A stretch of DNA of 12,359 nucleotides. Origin: JAAZPG01 sp012797375 (GTDB lineage: Bacteria > Acidobacteriota > Aminicenantia > Aminicenantales > UBA4085). Within the stretch, counting starts at the first letter, position 1. Each line of letters starts with the position of its first letter. The stretch lies in contig CALMMC010000118.1 of the NCBI GenBank assembly GCA_937868205.1, positions 1 to 12,359 on the forward strand, written 5' to 3'. This document shows, piece after piece, positions 1 through 8,318 of this stretch. The position numbers and the translations under genes were made by a program. Below the pieces are notes generated by a model. It was not told the DNA's origin. It saw only the letters and a list, made by a program, of their open reading frames with translations, and searched no databases.

Positions 1-28
1 GGCAGCGTCAGATTTGTATTAGAGACAG
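1..28 (+). other. Residual Illumina Nextera Read-1 adapter (not genomic)
   Basis: These bases match the 3' part of the Nextera Read-1 transposase adapter, ending in the Tn5 mosaic end AGAGACAG. There are two mismatches (T for G at 14, T for A at 20). The same adapter occurs inverted at the right end, which confirms that it comes from library preparation. Genomic sequence starts at base 29 at the earliest. Confidence 0.95.
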
Positions 29-63
29 CTGTTTATATATTACAATCACAGTATAGCCGGCGG

Positions 64-93
64 TTTTTATTTGTCAAGTATTTTTTATAAAAT
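64..93 (+). promoter_or_regulatory. Possible promoter for the Cache lipoprotein gene
   Basis: The only AT-rich stretch on the left side lies just before the first gene. TAAAAT at 88-93 matches the -10 consensus at five of six positions and would leave a leader of about 35 bases. The -35 at the right distance (TTTTTA, 64-69) is poor, and the better -35-like hexamer TTGTCA (71-76) is too close to be used with this -10. Part of this flank may also be adapter noise, so the call is weak. Confidence 0.22.
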
Positions 94-134
94 AAGAAGG
101 CGTTTCAATCCGCCTGGAATCGGAGGCTCTGACC

Positions 135-908
135 ATGAAAAATGCCGTAATCGCTTCACTTTTCCTCGTTCCCGCCCTTCTCCTGACTTTCTTTCCCGCC
201 GGATGTTCCGGTTTCTCTTCCGATTCCGAGGCGGCGCTGGAAGCGGCCCGGGTAGCGATCTTGGAGGAATTCAACCGGGTTAATATCGAGCTGCGCCGGG
301 CCGCCGAGCGCCTGGGAGCGTCGGGCTTGACCGGATGCGACGCCCGCTCAGCCCTCGAGGATCTTTATCTCGCCATCCCCTCGGCCGTGGATTGCGCCGC
401 CGTCGACTCCCGCGGGATCATGGTGACGATCGAGCCGGCGTCCTACCGTCACCACGAAAACAAGGACATCAGCGGCCAGGAGCAGGTGAAGAGGATGCTG
501 GATCGCCGCGAACCGGTCATGACCGGAATCTTCCTGACTGTCGAGGGGATCGAGGCCGGCGACGCCGAATACCCGGTCTTCGGGCCCGAGGGGGCGTTCC
601 TCGGCTCCGTCAGCCTGCTTTTTTCGCCGGAGAAGCTGCTGGACGGCGCTCTCTCCCCCGTCTCCGGAAAGACCGACGGCCTTGTCGTGATCGAGACGGG
701 CGGACGCATCCTCCGTCATTCGGATGGCGCCCGCATCGGAACAAACCTTTTCGCCTCGGCCGGCTTCAAGAGCGACGAACGCATGCGCCGGCTTGGGGAG
801 CGACTGGCCGCCGAGCTCGAGGGACGGGACGGCCCGACGGGCGCATCCTGGAAAAGCGTCGAGCTTTACAACGGCTTCTGGCGGATCGTCGACCTGCCGT
901 CTCGCTGA
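135..908 (+). CDS. Cache-domain (dCache-like) lipoprotein, stand-alone sensor or ligand-binding protein
   Basis: A 257-residue exported protein. Residues 1-24 form a lipoprotein signal peptide: Lys near the start, a hydrophobic stretch at about 5-20, then PAGC with Cys24 as the likely lipid anchor. Pro at -3 makes the lipobox imperfect. A helix follows at about 31-60. Residues about 75-170 look like the first lobe of a periplasmic Cache domain, with a VDSRG turn at 90-94, an ENKDISGQ stretch at 108-115 and a GSVSLLF strand at 157-163. A second, smaller lobe covers about 180-250, with VVIETGG at 184-190 and an IGTNLF-type end at 201-206. Cache domains usually sit in front of a transmembrane helix and a kinase or chemoreceptor module, and none is present here, so this protein would bind its ligand at the membrane surface and pass it, or the signal, to a partner. 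The start is supported by GGAGG at 122-126, eight bases before ATG. It ends seven bases from the converging peptidase gene. The fold assignment comes from pattern recognition only. Confidence 0.7.
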   Translation: MKNAVIASLFLVPALLLTFFPAGCSGFSSDSEAALEAARVAILEEFNRVNIELRRAAERLGASGLTGCDARSALEDLYLAIPSAVDCAAVDSRGIMVTIEPASYRHHENKDISGQEQVKRMLDRREPVMTGIFLTVEGIEAGDAEYPVFGPEGAFLGSVSLLFSPEKLLDGALSPVSGKTDGLVVIETGGRILRHSDGARIGTNLFASAGFKSDERMRRLGERLAAELEGRDGPTGASWKSVELYNGFWRIVDLPSR

Positions 909-915
909 TATTCAA

Positions 916-2964
916 TCACAGGAAGCCGTACTTCTTTCCGTACTCCAGCATCTGGGCGACGTAATCCTCGGGCAGCGAGATCTTAACGTCGACGATCTTG
1001 CCGCTTCCGTCCGTGACGGGCGTATAGACGGGATTGATGAAGCCGGCGTAGGGAGCCAAGTTCAGCTTGGCGTACCGGGCCAGGACCTCGGCGTGGAGTT
1101 CCGGATCGATCTTGACGCCGTAGGCCTCGACAAGATTCTTGGCGGCCTCGTAATCGCCCTCGCTCGTGATCCGTTGGATCTCGGCCAAAAGCCGGCCGTA
1201 GAGCGTCCGCAGCTTCCGGTAATCGTTGATCACGAAATACGTCTTACCGTCCTTTTCGATCCGGCTGATGACGTTTTCCGGCATCCCTTTCTCATAGACC
1301 CATTGGGAGACCAGCGCCCGGCTCCGCATGTGGGCCTGCTCGATCGTCTGGCCCGGCTGGATCCGGGTCATCTGGGTCAGGAGGCCGTTGCGGATATTGG
1401 CGTCATACTCGGCCTTGGCCGCGTCCTCGTTCGGCAGCAGGCCGAGCTCGAGGATCTTCGGATCCATGATGTAATAAAGAGCGAACAGGTCGGCCCGGGC
1501 TTCCTCGACCGGGGAATGGTAGTTCTTGAGCGCTTCGGAGCTGACGCCGGGGAGAAGCTGGCCCGAGCCGTGGCCCAAGACCTCGTGGAAATCGGTGTGA
1601 AGGTTGCCGGCTTGCCCGCCGTACGTCCGGCTCCGGTCCAGTTCCTCGGGCGAGGCGGTGAATTCGGGGCCGAAGCCGGAGGCCAGCGAGGACTGGTTAT
1701 AAGCATAGGTGATGTTCTCCAGGGTCACGGACTTGGAGCCGTGATTGACCCGGATCCAGTTGGCGTTGGGCAGGTTGATCCCGATGGGCGTGGACGGGTA
1801 GCAGTCCCCCCCCAGCATGGCCGCGGTGATGACCTTGGCGGCCACGCCCTTGACTTCCTTTTTCTTGAATTTCGGGTCGACCGGCGAGTTGTCCTCGAAC
1901 CATTGGGCGTTGGCCGAGATGAGGTCCGCCCGCTTGGTCGCCTCCAGGTCCTTGAAGTTGACCAGCGATTCCCAGGTCGCTTTCCGCCCCAGCGGGTCGT
2001 TATAGACCTCGATGAAGCCGTTGACGAAATCGATCCGGGAGTCGAGATCGCCGACCCAGAGGATGTTGTATTCATCGAAATCATTCAGGTCGCCGGTCCG
2101 GTAGTACTTGATCAAAGCTTCGATCACTTGCTTCTGCCGGTCGTTTTCGGCGACGCCGGCCGCCTTTTCCAGCCAGAAAACGATCTCCTTGATCGCCGGC
2201 CCGTACATCCCGTCGATCGAGGCGGCGATCTCGGCGACCCGCCCGTCCTTCTTGACGACCTTCGTGTTCAGGCCGTAGGAAACGGGGGTTTCGTCCTTTG
2301 GATCGATGACCTTCTCGTAATACCGCTCCACCTCGGCCTGGGTGACTCCTTCGTAGAAATTAACGGCCGATTGAACCACTAAATCCCGCGAGGAATCCTG
2401 GGAGACCTTCTTCGCATCGACCGCCGGGTCGAAAAGGATCGGCTGAAGGAAGGCGATGAACTCGTCCAGCGACTGCCCCGCGGCCGCCGGAAAGGCCGCT
2501 CCTTCCGAGCCCTTCACCAGCCCGGCGAAATAGTCCGGCTCGATCTCCGGCAGGAACTTGTCCGTCGCGTAATGGTGATGGATGCCGTTGGAAAACCAGA
2601 CCCGCTTGACGTAGGCCATGAACTTGTCCCAGCGCGGATCGGTCCGGTCGCCTTTGTAGCCCTCGACGATCGCGTCCAGCGTTTTGCGGATCGTCAGGTT
2701 ATGCCGGTAGTTCTGGTCAAAGACGATGTCCCGGCCGCAGAGAGCCGCCTCCGAGAGGTAATAGACCAGCTCCTTCTGGGACGGCGTCAGGGCTTCAACG
2801 CCGGGGACTTGGTAGCGGAGGATCCTCAGGTCGGCGAACTGGTCGACCTGCCAGCGGAATTCGGGGGCGGCGGCCGCGGGTCCGGGCTCGCTCTTCTTGC
2901 ATCCCGGGACTAGGGCCGCGGCCATGATCAAAACAATCGAAAACAGGACGTTCGAACGGGACAT
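916..2964 (-). CDS. M49-family metallopeptidase (dipeptidyl-peptidase III-like), lipoprotein
   Basis: A 682-residue zinc peptidase of the DPP III family (MEROPS M49), which removes dipeptides from the N-terminus of short peptides. The family hallmark HExxxGH appears as HEVLGH at 460-465 (His460 and His465 zinc ligands, Glu461 catalytic). It is followed by EEARAD at 487-492, whose Glu488 should be the third ligand. Length and motif spacing match bacterial DPP III proteins of about 675 residues. Residues 1-22 are a signal peptide ending in LVPGC, so the enzyme is probably lipid-anchored outside the cytoplasm; many M49 enzymes are cytosolic. The open frame runs upstream to 3246, but I chose ATG at 2964: it has GAGGAGG five bases upstream (2970-2976) and the lipobox follows directly, while the extra 94 residues lie opposite the permease start and look non-coding. 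It is divergent from an amino-acid permease, which suggests linked peptide use. Confidence 0.93.
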   Translation of the reverse strand: MSRSNVLFSIVLIMAAALVPGCKKSEPGPAAAAPEFRWQVDQFADLRILRYQVPGVEALTPSQKELVYYLSEAALCGRDIVFDQNYRHNLTIRKTLDAIVEGYKGDRTDPRWDKFMAYVKRVWFSNGIHHHYATDKFLPEIEPDYFAGLVKGSEGAAFPAAAGQSLDEFIAFLQPILFDPAVDAKKVSQDSSRDLVVQSAVNFYEGVTQAEVERYYEKVIDPKDETPVSYGLNTKVVKKDGRVAEIAASIDGMYGPAIKEIVFWLEKAAGVAENDRQKQVIEALIKYYRTGDLNDFDEYNILWVGDLDSRIDFVNGFIEVYNDPLGRKATWESLVNFKDLEATKRADLISANAQWFEDNSPVDPKFKKKEVKGVAAKVITAAMLGGDCYPSTPIGINLPNANWIRVNHGSKSVTLENITYAYNQSSLASGFGPEFTASPEELDRSRTYGGQAGNLHTDFHEVLGHGSGQLLPGVSSEALKNYHSPVEEARADLFALYYIMDPKILELGLLPNEDAAKAEYDANIRNGLLTQMTRIQPGQTIEQAHMRSRALVSQWVYEKGMPENVISRIEKDGKTYFVINDYRKLRTLYGRLLAEIQRITSEGDYEAAKNLVEAYGVKIDPELHAEVLARYAKLNLAPYAGFINPVYTPVTDGSGKIVDVKISLPEDYVAQMLEYGKKYGFL

Positions 2965-3010
2965 GCGATCCTCCTCATCGGCGAATGGAACGGGAATGAC
3001 ATCACGGGAA

Positions 3011-3040
3011 AGCATATCAAAACGCCCGCCCCCCTGACAA
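3011..3040 (-). promoter_or_regulatory. Candidate promoter for the M49 peptidase gene
   Basis: Read on the minus strand, TTGTCA (3035-3040, five of six to the -35 consensus) is followed after 18 bases by TATGCT (3011-3016, four of six to the -10 consensus). Transcription would begin near 3004 and leave a leader of about 40 bases before the ATG at 2964. It lies in the divergent region shared with the permease. Confidence 0.45.
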
Positions 3041-3090
3041 TCCCGCGGAAGAGCCGGCCGGCGGATTTTTTCCCTTTTCCTTGATTTTTT

Positions 3091-3099
3091 TGCTAAGAT
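3091..3099 (+). promoter_or_regulatory. Candidate extended -10 promoter for the permease gene
   Basis: TGCTAAGAT reads as an extended -10 element (TGn followed by a hexamer matching TATAAT at four positions), in a T-rich stretch. No convincing -35 lies 16-18 bases upstream, which extended -10 promoters can tolerate. The leader would be about 60 bases, running to the ATG at 3168. Confidence 0.32.
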
Positions 3100-3167
3100 A
3101 TGGGGCTTCAGTCCACGGAACGGCCTTCCGACCCGCGCCGGACCGCCCCTTTCCGCGAGGAGAAACC

Positions 3168-5225
<2,058 letters not shown>

Positions 5226-5243
5226 TCCTGGTCTCCCAGACGA

Positions 5244-5756
5244 TCAGAAACGTCCGCGGCGGATCAGCTCGGCCGGCGGACGGCGCTTTTTGGGGCCGGG
5301 GGAGTCGGCCGGGTAGCCCAGCGGAGTGAAGGCGACCGGGACGAGTTCGGAGGGGAGGTTGAGGACCTCGCTGGCGGCCTTCGGATCGAACGCCGCGATC
5401 CAGCACGTCCCCAATCCCTCGTCGGCCGCGGCCAGGATGAGATGACCCAGGGCGATCGTCGCGTCGACCTCGGCCGAGCACCAGCCGTCGTGCCGCCGCC
5501 TCCAGCTTTCGGCCGGAAGCGCGCAAACGGCCAGAACGAGGGGCGCCTGGACGAACCACGGCCGCCCGTAGACGCGGCCAAGCTCCTCTTCCCGGCCCCG
5601 GGTAGGCACAACGACGATCCGGAACGGCTGTCGGTTGCAGGCTGACGGGGCGAGACATGCGGCTTCGAGAACACGGGCGAGCTTCTCTTCCTCGACGGGA
5701 CGCGGGTCATAGGCCCGGACGCTGTAACGGCGGCGGATCAGATCCTGAAAGTTCAT
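5244..5756 (-). CDS. Nitroreductase-family FMN-dependent oxidoreductase
   Basis: A 170-residue cytosolic protein of the nitroreductase fold. These are FMN enzymes, usually dimers, that use NAD(P)H to reduce nitro compounds, quinones or other electron acceptors. Visible signatures: RRRYSVR at 8-14 (FMN phosphate binding), APSACNRQP at 36-44, GLGTCWI at 114-120, and a PLGYPAD block at 155-161 followed by a basic tail, as is common in the family. At 170 residues it matches the short, minimal nitroreductases. The frame continues upstream to 6134, but that part lies opposite the neighbouring glycosyltransferase gene. ATG at 5756 is preceded by GAGGGAGA about seven bases upstream and starts the conserved region. 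It is the last gene of the minus-strand run, 17 bases after the glycosyltransferase. The physiological substrate is unknown. Confidence 0.9.
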   Translation of the reverse strand: MNFQDLIRRRYSVRAYDPRPVEEEKLARVLEAACLAPSACNRQPFRIVVVPTRGREEELGRVYGRPWFVQAPLVLAVCALPAESWRRRHDGWCSAEVDATIALGHLILAAADEGLGTCWIAAFDPKAASEVLNLPSELVPVAFTPLGYPADSPGPKKRRPPAELIRRGRF

Positions 5757-5773
5757 GGCGCGTTCTCCCTCGG

Positions 5774-6952
5774 CTATTGCGGCCAGATTCTCACGTATCG
5801 ATAGAGATGGGAATGGAAAAAGATCCGGAGAAAGGTCAAGACGACGAGAGCGAGGGAAAAAGCAGCCGGAAACCACCGTTCTCCTTTCGCCAAATAATCC
5901 GCGGCCTTCGGCCGGACCTTGAAGAAGACGAGAAGGCCGGCTAAGGCCGTAAGCGGATACGCCGGGAAAATATACCGGTCCGCCTTGCGGTCCGAGAGGG
6001 AAAAAAGAACCGCCGCAATCAGGACCGACAGGAGCAGGAACCGGGCGAATCCATCCCGCGGAAAAGGCCTTTTCTTCCTCAAGGACGCCGCCCCGTCGTA
6101 AATCAATAAAAACGTCCACGGCGCGGCGAACCAAAGAATGCGGGCCGCGTACCAGGCGAAATTATAGGCCGCGTGAAGCGGGCGGAAGGCCCCGCCCAAG
6201 CTCCGGCCTCCCTGGACGGCGAAATAACTCGACCAAAAGCCCAGCTGAGTCGTTTCCCGGAACCAAACCTCGAACAAGGCGGCCGCCGCCAGGGCGATCA
6301 GATGGCCGGCGGCGATCCAAGAAAACGTCTTCCGGTTGCGGGCCGCCAGCAGCCAGAACAACCCGGCCGGAAGGGAGAGCCAAACCGCGCTGACTCCCTT
6401 GATCATTACGGCCGAGACCAGGGCCGCAGCGAACAGCCAACCGCCCCAACGAGAATCCCGCAGGCGGACCAAGCCGTAGATTCCGGCTAGGACGGCCAGG
6501 GCCAGAGGAGGTTCCTGGTTGGCCCGGATCAAGTACTGGAGAAAGGCGGGCGTCAGGATGACGCCCCAGACCGCTCCCCAGCCCAGGAGGGAATCTCCCC
6601 GTCTCTCCGCCAGCTTGAAAATCAAAAACAGGCTCGACAGCAGATATACGAAGTTCGCCCAGAGAGCCGCCCGGTCGGCCTTGACGCCCGCTTGAATGAA
6701 GAGCGCCGGAAGCCAGAAAATCCCGGGGGGATGCTCGAAAAAAAGCCCCTCGTTGCCCCCGTGCCCGCCCCACTGCGGCGCGCACCATTCCCCGTACGGC
6801 CTCCGGGCCAGCTTCTGCGAAAGGGAGCTGTAGCAGGAGGAATCCGAATCGCGGTATTCATAAGGGAAGACACTGATGATGACAAAGAGAGCGGCCGCCG
6901 CCGGGGCGAAAACAGCAAGACGGAAAAACCGGCCGGGGCTCGTCGCCTTCAT
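5774..6952 (-). CDS. Membrane glycosyltransferase, ArnT/PMT (GT39)-like
   Basis: A 392-residue polytopic membrane protein resembling the GT39/GT83 glycosyltransferases (PMT_2, ArnT-like), which transfer a sugar from a polyprenyl-phosphate donor on the outer face of the inner membrane. After a first helix at about 11-30 comes an acidic loop, YRDSDSS at 33-39, in the place where this fold carries its catalytic Asp. It is followed by FEHPPGIFW at 72-80, the HPP motif typical of the family. About nine or ten more hydrophobic segments follow, and the family's large C-terminal soluble domain is absent, so this is a compact form. Acceptor and donor are unknown. TGA and TAA lie in frame just before ATG 6952, which fixes the start, yet no Shine-Dalgarno site is visible, unlike the other genes here. 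That suggests weak or coupled translation from the GNAT gene 39 bases upstream. Confidence 0.82.
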   Translation of the reverse strand: MKATSPGRFFRLAVFAPAAAALFVIISVFPYEYRDSDSSCYSSLSQKLARRPYGEWCAPQWGGHGGNEGLFFEHPPGIFWLPALFIQAGVKADRAALWANFVYLLSSLFLIFKLAERRGDSLLGWGAVWGVILTPAFLQYLIRANQEPPLALAVLAGIYGLVRLRDSRWGGWLFAAALVSAVMIKGVSAVWLSLPAGLFWLLAARNRKTFSWIAAGHLIALAAAALFEVWFRETTQLGFWSSYFAVQGGRSLGGAFRPLHAAYNFAWYAARILWFAAPWTFLLIYDGAASLRKKRPFPRDGFARFLLLSVLIAAVLFSLSDRKADRYIFPAYPLTALAGLLVFFKVRPKAADYLAKGERWFPAAFSLALVVLTFLRIFFHSHLYRYVRIWPQ

Positions 6953-6991
6953 GGGGATTTATCGTCAGATTAACAAAGCCGCCCGGGCATG

Positions 6992-7372
6992 TCAAAGCTC
7001 CCGTTCCATCTCGTATTGCCGCGCGTAGACGGCGAATCCCGCCTTTTCGGCCAAAGCGGCCGTCGCCGCGTCGGCCGCTTCCACATTAATGAGTTTAACG
7101 GGCGCCGGCCCGCCGGATACATCGTCTAGAAGACGGTCCATCAGGCGGGCGGCGATCCCCCGCCGCCGGAACGCCGGATCGACGGCGATGTTCGTCACCC
7201 AGCGCAATTCCGGATAATAAGCCGCAAACCCGACCCATCGGCCGTCGAGGCGCGCCCCGTGGATTCTCAGCTCGTCGGGGATGCGGGCCAGGGAGGCGAA
7301 GCTGTTTTCCCAGGAGGGGAGCCAATCGGCGAAGGCGGCGGGGCCGGCCGAGCCGGCTCCGCCGGGGGATAT
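6992..7372 (-). CDS. GNAT N-acetyltransferase domain protein; N-terminally short, no canonical start codon
   Basis: The frame encodes the C-terminal core of a GNAT acetyltransferase, which moves an acetyl group from acetyl-CoA to an amine. Counting from an ATA at 7372, strands lie at about 35-42 and 45-53, and the strand plus acetyl-CoA loop NIAVDPAFRRRGIA at 61-74 holds the RxxGxA pyrophosphate-binding motif. A helix and a final strand pair follow. The frame is open up to a TAA at 7388-7390 but contains no ATG, GTG or TTG until a TTG at 7207. That TTG has no ribosome site and would delete two core strands. GGGAGG at 7378-7383 sits five bases before the ATA, exactly where a start codon belongs. 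So either ATA is the start, an ATG was mutated, or an error occurred in the neighbouring run of six A. The product, about 126 residues, lacks the first strand of the fold and looks like the second half of longer GNAT proteins, so the gene could be a remnant. A GTG overlapping the upstream stop (7420-7422) exists but is in another frame. Confidence 0.68.
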   Translation of the reverse strand: MSPGGAGSAGPAAFADWLPSWENSFASLARIPDELRIHGARLDGRWVGFAAYYPELRWVTNIAVDPAFRRRGIAARLMDRLLDDVSGGPAPVKLINVEAADAATAALAEKAGFAVYARQYEMEREL

Positions 7373-7377
7373 TTTTT

Positions 7378-7383
7378 CCTCCC
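7378..7383 (-). promoter_or_regulatory. Shine-Dalgarno site ahead of a non-canonical ATA start
   Basis: GGGAGG on the minus strand, followed by five A and then ATA (7370-7372). The spacing equals that of the M49 and permease genes in this window. This is the main evidence for where GNAT translation is meant to start. Confidence 0.55.
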
Positions 7384-7418
7384 GGCTTTATCCGCGGACG
7401 GCGCTCTCCCGCCGTCTC

Positions 7419-8129
7419 TCACCAGATTCCCGGGATCAGCCGGAACCTGGTTTTTTTCATGTAGTCCGCGTATCCATCGAGGTCCCGGAGGAGAACGCGC
7501 TCCTCATTCAGGATCCGGATGGGGAAAAGGGCCGCGATGAGCCCGAAGGGGATCAAGGCCCAAAAGCTTCCCAGAGCTAAGGGTGTGAATAAGTAGAGCA
7601 GCAGAACGCCGGCATACATGGGATGGCGGACGACGGCGTACGGCCCGCTGGAGATGACGTTTTGTCCGGCCTCGACCTCGACGACCCGCAAGAGAAAACG
7701 GTTCTCCCGTATCACCAAGACGAAAATCCCGTATCCGAGAGCCACCATGACGTCGGCGATGACGACCAGGACCAGAGGGACGGCCGACCAATCCCAACGA
7801 CGGTCGAACCCGATGATGAGAAACGCGGCGGCGAATAAGACGAAGCCGGCGAGGGAGAATTTTTTCTGGGTTTTTTCCTTCTCCCTCGTCCGCAGGCGGC
7901 GTTCCATGACTTCGGGATCATGCTTGAAAAAATAGATCCCGACGCCGGCCATCGGAATGAACAGGATCGCCAGGTAAGCCCAGGCTTCCCAGAAGCGCAG
8001 CGTCCCGGCCGGAAGGAACAGCATGAGGCCCAGAACCGCCAGGGCCAGGACATACATCCTTCCCAGTTTCTTTTTCAACGCCGGGACATCGACCTTGTTT
8101 TCGACGCGGGGAGCGTTCGGTCCGCGCAT
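7419..8129 (-). CDS. Isoprenylcysteine carboxyl methyltransferase (ICMT)/PEMT-like membrane methyltransferase
   Basis: A 236-residue integral membrane protein of the ICMT/PEMT superfamily, which uses S-adenosylmethionine to methylate lipid-like or prenylated substrates. The family signature is intact near the C-terminus: GPYAVVRHPMYAG at 162-174 (SAM binding) and the EERVLLRDLDGYADY block at 209-223. There are about five hydrophobic segments (about 25-41, 49-67, 94-107, 116-140, 173-205). Bacteria rarely have prenylated proteins, so the true substrate is likely a lipid, quinone-like compound or small isoprenoid; this cannot be resolved here. An ATG at 8153 opens the frame, but ATG 8129 has AAGGAG at 8137-8142, seven bases upstream, while 8153 has none, so I use 8129. 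It is the first gene of the minus-strand run 8129-5244 and is followed 46 bases later by the GNAT frame. Confidence 0.87.
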   Translation of the reverse strand: MRGPNAPRVENKVDVPALKKKLGRMYVLALAVLGLMLFLPAGTLRFWEAWAYLAILFIPMAGVGIYFFKHDPEVMERRLRTREKEKTQKKFSLAGFVLFAAAFLIIGFDRRWDWSAVPLVLVVIADVMVALGYGIFVLVIRENRFLLRVVEVEAGQNVISSGPYAVVRHPMYAGVLLLYLFTPLALGSFWALIPFGLIAALFPIRILNEERVLLRDLDGYADYMKKTRFRLIPGIW

Positions 8130-8238
8130 GATCCGTCTCCTTCCCGCCGTCATTTCGGCCGGAGATGATGCGCCCGGCCGTTCTCCCCGAGGGCTTGGGG
8201 AAATCCCGCCCGCGCGTTGTCCATCCCCGCCTTGAAAC

Positions 8239-8252
8239 GGCCGGCGCCGGCC
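8239..8252. repeat. Perfect 14-base palindrome GGCCGGCGCCGGCC
   Basis: A loopless, perfect inverted repeat in the 189-base gap between the fumarase stop and the methyltransferase start. No T run follows on either strand, so it is a poor intrinsic terminator. It could be an operator-like dyad or a chance product of GC-rich sequence. Confidence 0.4.
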
Positions 8253-8318
8253 TTCTCAAACAAAACAAAGACCATGACCGGCGCGGAAAGTCAAGCGAAT
8301 CGCTCCCGGGAAAAGGAT

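Noticed and set aside
724..2382. A 552-codon open frame on the plus strand opposite the M49 peptidase
   Set aside because: Antisense shadow of a GC-rich gene: no ribosome site, no recognisable family, and the opposite strand encodes a peptidase with intact catalytic motifs.
5226..5243. Hairpin GTCT-CCC-AGAC between the permease and nitroreductase stops as a terminator
   Set aside because: Only a four-base stem and no T run on either strand.
8271..8294. TTGACT on the minus strand (8289-8294) as the -35 of an ICMT-gene promoter
   Set aside because: The hexamer 17 bases on (TCTTTG) matches the -10 consensus at only two positions, so I do not list it as a promoter.
8294..8304. AGCG-AAT-CGCT hairpin just after the fumarase stop as a terminator
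   Set aside because: Short stem and no T run follow it.
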